Assembly (NCBI GenBank): GCA_964569085.1
Contig: CAZMTA010000006.1
Span: forward strand, 1 to 64,000
Source of the DNA: JAJCZZ01 sp964569085
GTDB lineage: Bacteria > Gemmatimonadota > Gemmatimonadetes > Longimicrobiales > Gaopeijiaceae
Direction of reading: 5' to 3'
Length of the DNA: 64,000 nucleotides
The notes under the pieces are model-generated. The model was not told the DNA's origin. It did no database searches and saw nothing but the letters and a program-made list of their open reading frames with translations. The number at the start of each line of letters is the position of its first letter. Positions within the stretch are counted from its first letter, which is position 1. Below, in pieces: positions 55,462 through 64,000 of the stretch. The position numbers and the translations under genes are program-made.

Positions 55462-55901
55462 CCGGTGGGCTGGGTCACGAGCCCGCTGCCGCAGGCGGAG
55501 CAGAACCGGCTCCCCTCCACGTTGCCGAACCCGCACTCCACGCAGGGGACCTCGGCATCCAGCGCGAGCCGCGCCCGGGCGATCTCCGCCTCCAGGTCCG
55601 CCGGACCGGCCACGCCGCCGTCCTCCCGGGCCCGGGAGGCCTCGTCGGCCTCCAGCGCCGCCAGCGCCTCCGCGGTGAGCTCGCCCTTCAACGAGCGGTA
55701 GTCCGACTCGTCCAGCTTCCCGGCGAGGTAGTCGTACTCCACGTCGCGGAGCGCCAGGAGCGCGACCCGCTTGCGGGCCTCGGTCTCGGTGAGCTCGTCC
55801 GCTTCCCGGTCCAGAGAGGCGTGGAGTCCCCGTACGACGGGGTGGATCAGAAAGAGCACGACGGCCAGGGCCACCAGCGACGCACCGACGAAGACGACCA
55901 T
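55458..55901 (-). CDS. CcmI-like membrane-anchored zinc-ribbon protein
   Basis: This 147-residue protein sits between ccmF and ccmA. Residues 1-20 form a membrane helix. Residues 35-90 ('ARKRVALLALRDVEYDYLAGKLDESDYRSLKGEL') match the N-terminal part of CcmI/CycH, where 'L.dLe.D...GKl...DY..L' is typical. Residues 117-141 are a zinc ribbon with Cys120, 123, 134 and 137. The TPR domain by which CcmI binds apocytochrome is missing. It overlaps ccmA by 4 nt. A role in apocytochrome or redox handling is an inference. Confidence 0.7.
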   Translation of the reverse strand: MVVFVGASLVALAVVLFLIHPVVRGLHASLDREADELTETEARKRVALLALRDVEYDYLAGKLDESDYRSLKGELTAEALAALEADEASRAREDGGVAGPADLEAEIARARLALDAEVPCVECGFGNVEGSRFCSACGSGLVTQPTG

Positions 55902-55935
55902 CAGAGAATCCCGGCGAGGGGGGTGGTCACCGCTC

Positions 55936-57990
55936 CTACCCCACCGCCCCGGCGGGAACCGCCTCGGGCTTCGGGGCCTCCCGCGCCGCCTTCTTGCGGT
56001 CGGCGCTGGGCCAGAGGGCGATGACGCTTCCGAAGAAGAGGATGAGCGCGCCGAACCAGATCCAGTTCACCAGGGGCTTGATCAGCGACTGGAGATAGAT
56101 CCCCTGCGCCTCCGGGTCGTTCTGCAGCGCGCCCTGGGGGTTCTCCATCTCCGAGAGGATCAGGTAGAGGTCCTCGAAGGCGTTGGAGTGGATCCCGACC
56201 TCCGTCATGGTCTGCTCGCTGGTCGTGTACTTCCGCTTCTCCGTGGTCAGGTTGGCGACCAGCTCGCCGTCCCGTCGCGCGGTCACCAGCGCGATGGCCT
56301 GCCAGTCCAGGTTCCGTTGACCCCGCTGGATCGAGAGGGACAGCCCCTCGTAGGTGAGGTCGTAGGAGTGGCCGAAGGGCGACTCCACGGTGACGGTCTG
56401 CCCCGGCTCCACGTACTGGCGCACGTCCACGTTGTAGGCGGCGCCGGCGAAGCCCATGAAGATCATCATGGTGCCGACGTGGACGATGTAGCCGCCCCAC
56501 CGACGCCGGTTCCGGGTCACCAGGTGGTAGAAGGCCTTGGCGTAGCCCTCCCCCTCGATGCGCGCGCGTGCCCGGGTTCCCTTCCAGAACTCCACGCCGA
56601 TGATGACGAGGACGAAGACGCCCAGCGCCCAGGTCATGAGGGCGTATCCGGCGCGCACGCCCAGGGCGTACAGCGCCACGGACGCGGCCACGGCCGTCAC
56701 GGTGGGCCAGAGGAAGTTCTTCTGCAGGTTCCGCTTGGAGGCCCGCCGCCAGGCGATGACCGGCCCCACGCCCGCCAGGAACATCAGGACCAGCCCGATG
56801 GGGATGTTCACCCGGTTGAAGAAGGGCGGCCCCACGCTCACGGCCTGTCCGGTCACGCCCTCGGCGATGAGGGGGAACATGGTCCCCCACATCACCGCGA
56901 AGCAGGCGCCCAGCAGGATGAGGTTGTTGAAGAGGAAGGCCGACTCCCTCGACAGGAACGACTCGATGCGGTTCTCGCTGCGGAGCTCGGGGAGCCGGTA
57001 CAGGATGAGGATCACCGACCCCGCCAGGATCGACCCCATGAAGCTGAGGAAGATGTAGGCGATCTTCAGCTCCTGGGCGAAGGAGTGCACCGACTCGATG
57101 AGCCCGGAGCGGGTCAGGAACGTCGCGAAGATGGTGAGGAGCCATGTCAGCACCACCAGCGACATGTTCCAGACCTTCAGCATCCCCCGGTTCTCCTGGA
57201 TCTGGATGGAGTGGAGGAAGGCCGTGGCCGTGAGCCAGGGAAGCAGCGACGCGTTCTCCACCGGATCCCAGAACCAGTAGCCGCCCCAGCCCAGCTCCTC
57301 GTACGCCCAGCGCATCCCGAAGACGATGCCGATGGACAGGAAGAGCCAGGAGAGGAGGGTCCAGCGCCGCGTGAGCTGGATCCAGCGGGCGTCGAGGCGG
57401 CCGTTCAGGAGCGCCGCGATGGCGAAGGCGAACGGGATCGTGAAGGCCGTGAAGCCCAGGTAGAGCGTGGGCGGATGGATCGTCATCCAGTAGTTCTGGA
57501 GCTGGGGGTTCAGCCCCTGCCCGTCCGCCGGCGTGAAGTCCAGCCGCTCGAAGGGGTTCACGTCCGCGAAGAGGAGCACCACCACGAAGAAGAGCATGAT
57601 GCCCTGGAGCACGCCCACCACGTGGGGCATGAACTCGCGGTTCTTCCGCCGGTTCATGAACACGGTGATGCAGGCGAAGAAGCTCAGCATCACGGCCCAG
57701 AAGAGGAGCGAGCCCCGCTGCCCTGCCCAGAGCCCCGTGATCTTGTAGAAGAGCTCCAGCTCCCGGTTCGAGTAGCTGGCGACGTACCAGTACTGGAACT
57801 GGTCCTGGAGGAAGGCCGCCATCACGCCGGCGGAAGCCAGGACCAGGAGGAAGGAGGTGGCGTAGATCGAGCGCTCGGCGCTCAGCACCAGGTCCCCTCG
57901 CTGGGTGCGTCCGCCCACGAAGCCCAGGGTCATCCCCCAGGCCGCGACGGGAAGCGCGATCCAGAGGGCGAACTCCCCCAGGATGGTCAT
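55936..57990 (-). CDS. ccmF: cytochrome c heme lyase subunit CcmF
   Basis: CcmF takes heme from CcmE and attaches it to apocytochrome c. This large membrane protein of 684 residues has about 14 helices. It carries the WWD domain 'YEELGWGGYWFWDPVENASLLPWL', 'HPPTLYLGFTAFTIPFAFAIAALL' and 'VGIHSNAFEDLYLIL' in the periplasmic part near the C-terminus, and conserved His residues for the heme ligands. The ATG at 57990 overlaps the ccmE stop. Confidence 0.96.
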   Translation of the reverse strand: MTILGEFALWIALPVAAWGMTLGFVGGRTQRGDLVLSAERSIYATSFLLVLASAGVMAAFLQDQFQYWYVASYSNRELELFYKITGLWAGQRGSLLFWAVMLSFFACITVFMNRRKNREFMPHVVGVLQGIMLFFVVVLLFADVNPFERLDFTPADGQGLNPQLQNYWMTIHPPTLYLGFTAFTIPFAFAIAALLNGRLDARWIQLTRRWTLLSWLFLSIGIVFGMRWAYEELGWGGYWFWDPVENASLLPWLTATAFLHSIQIQENRGMLKVWNMSLVVLTWLLTIFATFLTRSGLIESVHSFAQELKIAYIFLSFMGSILAGSVILILYRLPELRSENRIESFLSRESAFLFNNLILLGACFAVMWGTMFPLIAEGVTGQAVSVGPPFFNRVNIPIGLVLMFLAGVGPVIAWRRASKRNLQKNFLWPTVTAVAASVALYALGVRAGYALMTWALGVFVLVIIGVEFWKGTRARARIEGEGYAKAFYHLVTRNRRRWGGYIVHVGTMMIFMGFAGAAYNVDVRQYVEPGQTVTVESPFGHSYDLTYEGLSLSIQRGQRNLDWQAIALVTARRDGELVANLTTEKRKYTTSEQTMTEVGIHSNAFEDLYLILSEMENPQGALQNDPEAQGIYLQSLIKPLVNWIWFGALILFFGSVIALWPSADRKKAAREAPKPEAVPAGAVG

Positions 57991-58406
57991 GTCGCCAGGT
58001 CCTCCGGGGCGGCTTCGTAGCGGGAGCCGCACTTGGTCAGCAGGGTGGTGGCCTGGAAGGTCCCCTCGGCGTCGAGGCGGCCCTCCAGGACGACCTCCAC
58101 GTCGTCGGTGAAGGTGTCGGGGAGCGCGTCCCGGTACTCCACCGTGAAGGTGGCGCCCTCGTCCTCGAGGTCACGGACGTCGAAGCGGTGGACGAGCTCG
58201 CCCTCGCCGCGCTCGTAGGTGCCGGGGATCACCCGGCCGCTCACCTTCACGCCCATGTCGCGGAAGGAGGGGTCCTCCTGGACCTTCGCCATGAGCTCCG
58301 TGGGGGTGAGGTAGTAGACCATGGTCTCGCTCACCCCGGTCCAGACCAGGTACGAGACCACCGCCGCCACCCCGACCAGGCCCACCATGAACCGGCCGTG
58401 CTTCAT
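57987..58406 (-). CDS. ccmE: cytochrome c maturation protein CcmE, CxxxY variant
   Basis: This periplasmic, membrane-anchored heme chaperone has 139 residues. One N-terminal helix (about 7-25) is followed by the OB-fold domain ('MVYYLTPTEL', 'VKVSGRVIPGTYERG', 'FTVEYRDALPDTF'). The residue that binds heme covalently is His in E. coli (HxxxY). Here the motif reads C126-GSR-Y130, the CxxxY form known from Desulfovibrio and some archaea. AGGAAGG precedes the ATG. It is the first gene of the ccmEF-x-ABCD operon. Confidence 0.93.
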   Translation of the reverse strand: MKHGRFMVGLVGVAAVVSYLVWTGVSETMVYYLTPTELMAKVQEDPSFRDMGVKVSGRVIPGTYERGEGELVHRFDVRDLEDEGATFTVEYRDALPDTFTDDVEVVLEGRLDAEGTFQATTLLTKCGSRYEAAPEDLAT

Positions 58407-58454
58407 CGGACACCTTCCTCGTCTTCGTGGGCAGAAGAACCGCTCTGCTTCAAT

Positions 58455-58470
58455 CCCCCCCAGCGGGGGG
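58455..58470. terminator. G/C hairpin upstream of ccmE
   Basis: Six C and six G flank a 4-nt loop (CAGC), with a short CTTC/GAAG extension around them. It lies in the 212-bp gap between the LOG-like gene and ccmE. No T run follows on the minus strand beyond TTG, so termination of the upstream operon is possible but weak. I saw no other gene in this gap. Confidence 0.3.
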
Positions 58471-58618
58471 AAGTTCCCGGGGATGCGAGCGCGAAGTCCT
58501 TCACTCCGTAGGAGATCCGTCCGCGCGCCCCCTGTCCGGGAACTCGCCTGAAAATAGCCGGATCCCGGTCGCGGCGACCAGTCGGGAAATCCCCCGACCC
58601 CGACCCCCGGAAGAGTAC

Positions 58619-59128
58619 CTACCCCGCGGCGGAGATCTCCCCACGACGAGCCCGGGCCCGCTCCACGGCCCACGCGGCGGCCGAGACGGGGTCGTCGAAC
58701 GCGGGCAGGTCGAGCGCGGGCCAGGCCGGGGGACCGAGGAGCGCCACCGGCCGTCCAGCTTTCCGGGCGAAGGCCACCTCCGAGAGCGTTCCCCACCCTC
58801 CCCCCACCGCCACCACGGCCTCGGCGACGGTGGCGACCAGCGCGTTGCGCGCCTCTCCGAGGCCCGTGGGGAGCGGGAGCGCCACCCACGGGTTGGCCCC
58901 GGACTCGTCGGCTCCCGGCAGGAGCCCGACCGTGAGCCCCCCCGCGCCGGCCGCCCCCCGGGCCGCGGCCTCCATGACCCCACCCCGCCCCCCGCACACC
59001 AGCACCGCCCCGGCGCGCCCCAGCGCCGCCCCCAGGGCCTGGGCCCGCTCCAGCGCGTCCCCCTCGGCGCGGGCTCCGCCCACCACGGCCACACGGAGGG
59101 GTCGCGGGACCGCCTCCACCTCGCTCAC
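58619..59128 (-). CDS. TIGR00725/LOG-like Rossmann protein (SLOG superfamily)
   Basis: This 169-residue protein has the nucleotide-binding LOG-like fold: 'RVAVVGGARA', 'VLVCGGRGGVMEAAARGA', 'TVGLLPG', and 'VVAVGGGWGTLSEVAFARKAGRPVALLG', where the usual PGGxGTxxE becomes GGGWGTLSE. Relatives include cytokinin-activating LOG enzymes and molybdopterin-binding-like TIGR00725 proteins of unknown role. The GTG at 59128 overlaps the glpK stop. Confidence 0.85.
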   Translation of the reverse strand: MSEVEAVPRPLRVAVVGGARAEGDALERAQALGAALGRAGAVLVCGGRGGVMEAAARGAAGAGGLTVGLLPGADESGANPWVALPLPTGLGEARNALVATVAEAVVAVGGGWGTLSEVAFARKAGRPVALLGPPAWPALDLPAFDDPVSAAAWAVERARARRGEISAAG

Positions 59129-60624
59129 CCCTCCCCGTCCCGGGCCCAGGCCAGGGCGGCGCGCACGGCCCGGTCCCACCCGGCGGTGCGCCGACGTCGC
59201 TCCTCGTCGTCGCTCCGGGGCTCGAAGCGCACCGGCTCCTCCTGGGCCTCCAGGAAGGTCGGGGCGTCGGCCCAGACCCCCCGGTCGATCCCGGCCAGGC
59301 CCGCCGCGCCCAGCGCCGTGGTCTCCACGTTGGCCGGACGCCGCACGGGGAGGTCGAGGAGGTCGGACTGGAACTGCATGAGCCAGTCGTTGGCCGCGGC
59401 GCCGCCGTCCACCCGGAGCTCCCGGGCCTCCACGCCGGAGTCGCGCTCCTGGGCCCGGAGCACCTCGGCCGTGTGGAAGGCCATGGATTCGAGGGCGGCC
59501 CGCACCACGTGGGCCCGCTCCGTCCCGCGGGAGAGGCCCACGAGCGTTCCCCGCGCCTCCGGCTCCCAGTGGGGCGCGCCGAGCCCCACGAAGGCCGGGA
59601 CGAAGTAGACCCCGTCGGTGTCCTCGACCGAGCGGGCCAACGACTCGGATCCGGGCGCGGTGTCCAGGATGCGGAGCCCGTCCCGGAGCCACTGGATGGC
59701 GGCGCCGGCCACGAAGACCGAGCCCTCCAGGGCCCAGGCCAGCCCCCCCTCCGCGTCGCAGGCGGCGGTGGTGAGGAGCCCGTGCTCCGAGCGGACGAGC
59801 TCGTCCCCGGTGTTCAGGAGGAGGAAGGCCCCCGTGCCGTAGGTGTTCTTGGCCAGCCCGGCCTCCCAGCACCCCTGGCCGAAGAGGGCGGCCTGCTGGT
59901 CTCCGGCCACCCCGCACACCGGGACCTCGAGCCCCAGGTGCTCCCCTGCGACGGTCCCGAAGACGCCGGAGCTGGGACGGACCTCCGGAAGGAGCCCGGC
60001 GGGGACCTCCAGCAGGTCCAGGAGCCAGGGGTCCCAGTCCCGGTCCTCCAGGGACCAGAGGAGGGTCCGGGACGCGTTGGTGGGATCCGTCACGTGGGAC
60101 GCGCCGTCGGTGAGCCGGGCGATGAGCCACGAGTCCACGGTGCCCGCCGCCAGCTCCCCGGCCTCGGCCCGGCGCCGCAGCTCCGGCTCCTCCCGGAAGA
60201 GCCACGTGAGCTTGGTTCCGGAGAAGTACGGATCGAGGACGAGCCCCGTGCGGCGCCGCACCTCCTTCTCGTGCCCCGCCTCCTTCAGGGACCGGCAGAG
60301 GGGGGCCGTGCGCCGGTCCTGCCACACGATGGCCCGGTGGACCGGCTCCAGCGTCTCCCGGTCCCACACGACCACCGTCTCCCGCTGGTTGGTGATCCCG
60401 ATGCCCTCGACGCGGGCGTCCCCGGCCGCGTCCAGCGCCTCCCGGGCCACCGCGCGGGTCACGTCCCAGATCTCGTCGGCGTCGTGCTCGACCCATCCCG
60501 GACGGGGGAAGTGCTGGGTGAACTCCGAGTACGCGCGGCCGAGGATGCGGCCGTCGGCGGCCACGACCAGGGCCGTGCTGCCGGTGGTCCCCTGGTCCAG
60601 GGCGAGGATGGCGGGCGTGCTCAT
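59125..60624 (-). CDS. glpK: glycerol kinase
   Basis: This FGGY kinase phosphorylates glycerol to glycerol 3-phosphate for catabolism or lipid synthesis. The 499-residue protein has 'ALDQGTTGSTALVVAADGRI', 'GITNQRETVVVWDRETLEPVHRAIVWQDRRT' with the glycerol-binding Arg/Glu, 'FGQGCWEAGLAKNTYGTGAFLLLNTGDE', and 'ELRVDGGAAANDWLMQFQSDLL'. No glpF, glpD or glpR gene is adjacent. It lies 13 nt downstream of maf. Confidence 0.96.
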   Translation of the reverse strand: MSTPAILALDQGTTGSTALVVAADGRILGRAYSEFTQHFPRPGWVEHDADEIWDVTRAVAREALDAAGDARVEGIGITNQRETVVVWDRETLEPVHRAIVWQDRRTAPLCRSLKEAGHEKEVRRRTGLVLDPYFSGTKLTWLFREEPELRRRAEAGELAAGTVDSWLIARLTDGASHVTDPTNASRTLLWSLEDRDWDPWLLDLLEVPAGLLPEVRPSSGVFGTVAGEHLGLEVPVCGVAGDQQAALFGQGCWEAGLAKNTYGTGAFLLLNTGDELVRSEHGLLTTAACDAEGGLAWALEGSVFVAGAAIQWLRDGLRILDTAPGSESLARSVEDTDGVYFVPAFVGLGAPHWEPEARGTLVGLSRGTERAHVVRAALESMAFHTAEVLRAQERDSGVEARELRVDGGAAANDWLMQFQSDLLDLPVRRPANVETTALGAAGLAGIDRGVWADAPTFLEAQEEPVRFEPRSDDEERRRRTAGWDRAVRAALAWARDGEG

Positions 60625-60637
60625 GTCGGCGCGGAGG

Positions 60638-61252
60638 TCAGGGGGTCGGCGGGGCCTCCAGGGGCTCGAGGCCAGCGAAGGTGTAGCGCCATCCGGCGCG
60701 CTCCAGGAGCTCGAGGAAGACGGGGACGGGAAAGCCCACGACCGTATAGTAGTCGCCGCGGATTCCGGCCACCAACGCGGCGCCGCCGCCCTGGATGCCG
60801 TACGCGCCGGCCTTGTCCGCCGGCTCGCCCGTGTCCACGTAGCCCCGGGCCAGACCCTCGTCGAAGTCGCGGAAGGTGACCTCGGTGACGGCGTGGGAGG
60901 AGACGACGCCGTGGGCTCCGACCAGCGCGAGCCCGCTCACGACGCGGTGGGAGCGGCCGGCCAGGCTGCGCAGCATGTCCACGGCCTCGGCGTCGTCGGC
61001 GGGCTTGCCCAGGATGCGGGACCCGTCCACGACCACGGTGTCCCCGCCCACCACCAGCGCCCCGGGGTTGTGGGCGGCCACCGCCTCGGCCTTCTCCCGC
61101 GCCAGGCGCTCTGCGTGCTCCTCCGGGGTCTCGCCGGGGAGGACCCGCTCGTCCAGCCGGGCCGGGCGGACCACGAAGTCCAGCCCCAGGCTGGACAGGA
61201 CGTCCGACCGCCTCGGGGACGCCGAGGCCAGCACGAGGTCCGGTGGGGTCAC
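60638..61252 (-). CDS. maf: Maf family nucleoside triphosphate pyrophosphatase
   Basis: This house-cleaning NTP pyrophosphatase acts on dTTP, UTP or modified pyrimidines. The 204-residue protein has 'LVLASASPRRSDVLSSLGLDF', 'REKAEAVAAHNPGALVVGGDTVVVDGSRILGKP', and 'DKAGAYGIQGGGAALVAGIRGDYYTVVGFPV'. These match the YhdE type more than YceF. The GTG at 61252 overlaps the dtd stop codon (GTGA). Confidence 0.93.
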   Translation of the reverse strand: MTPPDLVLASASPRRSDVLSSLGLDFVVRPARLDERVLPGETPEEHAERLAREKAEAVAAHNPGALVVGGDTVVVDGSRILGKPADDAEAVDMLRSLAGRSHRVVSGLALVGAHGVVSSHAVTEVTFRDFDEGLARGYVDTGEPADKAGAYGIQGGGAALVAGIRGDYYTVVGFPVPVFLELLERAGWRYTFAGLEPLEAPPTP

Positions 61253-61688
61253 GACCGCTCCAGCACGAGGGTGACCGGCCCGTCGTTGACGAGCTCGACC
61301 TCCATCATGGCGCCGAACTTCCCCGTCTCCACCGCTCCCGGGGCCCGCTCGCGGAGGAGCTCCACGAAGGACTCGTACAGGGGGACGGCCCGGTCCGGGT
61401 GGGCGGCGTCCACGAAGGAGGGACGGCGCCCTTTCCGGGTGTCGCCGTAGAGGGTGAACTGGCTGACCACCAGCAGGTCCCCGCCCACGTCGTCCAGCCC
61501 GAGGTTCATGCGGCCCTCGTCGTCGGGGAAGACGCGGAGCCCCACGACCTTGTCGGCCATCCACTCCAGCTCCGCCGGCCCGTCCTCCTCCCGGAATCCC
61601 ACGAGGAGGAGGTGGCCCCGGCCGATGGAGCCGACCGTCTCCCCGTCGACGCGGACCGCCGCCCGGGAGACGCGCTGGAGGACGACCC

Positions 61689-61692
<4 letters not shown>
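61249..61692 (-). CDS. dtd: D-aminoacyl-tRNA deacylase
   Basis: Dtd removes D-amino acids (and Gly from tRNA-Ala) mischarged on tRNA. The 147-residue protein has the catalytic 'SQFTLYGDTRKGRRPSF' motif and the cross-subunit 'NDGPVT' Gly-cisPro motif near the C-terminus. 'MRVVLQRVSRAAVRVDGE' is the usual start. It overlaps glmS by 4 nt. Confidence 0.97.
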
Positions 61693-63527
<1,835 letters not shown>

Positions 63528-63558
63528 CAGCGGTTCTCCTTGTCTCGACTCGTGAGGG

Positions 63559-64000
63559 TCACGCCACGCCGTCCAGAAGGTCGGCGGCCCGCTGCACGAG
63601 GCTCCGGGCCTCGTCTCGGGTGCGCGCCTCGGCGATGAGCCGGACCACGGGCTCCGTGCCCGACGGCCGAACGTGCAGCCACGCTCCCTTCCCCGGCCAC
63701 GCCAGGCGGAGGCCGTCGGTCTCGTCGGCCTCGTGGGCGTCGAGGTCCGACCGCAGCGCGGCGTAGGCCTCGTCCAGCGCCTCCCTGGGGAAGGTCACCT
63801 TCTCCTTGACGATCTCGTAGGTCGGCCACCGTCCGGCCAGCTCCGAGGTCGTCCCGCCCTCGTCCGCCAGGTGCTGGAGGATGAGCGCGATCGCCAACGG
63901 CGCGTCCCGGGTGTGGTGGAGGGCCGGCAGGATCACCCCGCCGTTCCCCTCGCCGCCCACGACGGCTCCCTCGGCTTGCATGCGGCGTGCCACGTTCACC
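63559..64000 (-). CDS. glmM: phosphoglucosamine mutase, C-terminal part (cut by window end)
   Basis: The last about 147 residues of an alpha-D-phosphohexomutase are visible; the start lies beyond the window. 'EGAVVGGEGNGGVILPALHHTRDAPLAIALIL' is the sugar-binding loop, and 'WLHVRPSGTEPVVRLIAEA' is the phosphate-binding loop. GlmM converts glucosamine 6-phosphate to the 1-phosphate, and the next gene is glmS, which favours GlmM. The 'GGEGNGG' form also occurs in phosphomannomutase/phosphoglucomutase, so ManB is the alternative. Confidence 0.85.
   Translation of the reverse strand, partial: VNVARRMQAEGAVVGGEGNGGVILPALHHTRDAPLAIALILQHLADEGGTTSELAGRWPTYEIVKEKVTFPREALDEAYAALRSDLDAHEADETDGLRLAWPGKGAWLHVRPSGTEPVVRLIAEARTRDEARSLVQRAADLLDGVA

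Noticed and set aside
63528..63558. glmS ribozyme or leader element before glmS
   Set aside because: The gap between glmM and glmS is only 31 bp, too short for a glmS ribozyme.

Overview
The window is high-GC bacterial chromosomal DNA, dense with housekeeping genes that nearly all lie on the minus strand. Many neighbouring genes overlap by 4 nt (ATGA or GTGA). The gene set suggests a Gram-negative-type cell: GmhA (heptose), an outer-membrane-like barrel protein, an LEA2 lipoprotein and system I cytochrome c maturation. An MglA-type GTPase, a K+-dependent membrane pyrophosphatase, a DUF2232 protein in the rpsF-rplI cluster and the general gene style suggest Gemmatimonadota or a close relative. 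This is an inference from gene content, not a phylogeny. I saw no insertion sequences, prophage, CRISPR array or rRNA.

Layout. 1-2786: tail of a plus-strand gene, a stand-alone HIRAN-like gene, then a cysteine desulfurase overlapping mnmA (tRNA thiolation pair). 2811-8692 (minus): ybaB-recR, a small membrane protein, mglA, pgsA, cinA and grpE-dnaJ. 8704-10809: dnaX preceded by a 4.5S-type SRP RNA with its own promoter. 10869-19090: yraN, DAHP synthase, an MBL hydrolase, and smc translationally coupled to an unusual pseudo-ParA/acidic-repeat/SPOR protein. 19247-21698: rsfS, rplI, a DUF2232 protein and a single gene encoding fused ribosomal proteins bS6 and bS18. 21861-28808: ychF, an M20 peptidase, hppA, pth, L25/CTC and prs. 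28915-30929: a secreted protein of unknown function whose reading frame runs into a tRNA-Gln gene.

30983-44745 is a run of 14 minus-strand genes, most touching or overlapping: alaS, a small unknown, a CpsB-type PHP phosphatase, gmhA, a ferritin-like protein, an SDR, cca, rarA, an LEA2 lipoprotein, hflX, a DUF2520 protein, pdxJ, a flippase-like protein and ispE. recA lies upstream at 44982-46034, separated from alaS by a perfect 36-nt palindrome. 46323-51185 is the only sizeable plus-strand block: a MerA-like flavoprotein, a TVP38 membrane protein read through into a DUF547 domain, and a fused two-domain glycosyltransferase. This resembles the 'rSAM/selenodomain-associated' neighbourhood but has no radical SAM enzyme here. 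A bidirectional terminator separates it from a minus-strand outer-membrane-like protein.

53053-58406 is a complete-looking ccmE-F-(zinc ribbon)-A-B-C-D operon. Its CcmE carries the CxxxY heme-binding variant, and no ccmG or ccmH is next to it. 58619-64000: glmM (cut by the window edge), glmS, dtd, maf, glpK and a LOG-like protein.

The strongest leads are the bS6-bS18 fusion with an encoded poly-acidic linker, the SMC-coupled pseudo-ParA/SPOR protein, the Cys-type CcmE, and the stopless TVP38-DUF547 frame with an internal ribosome binding site.
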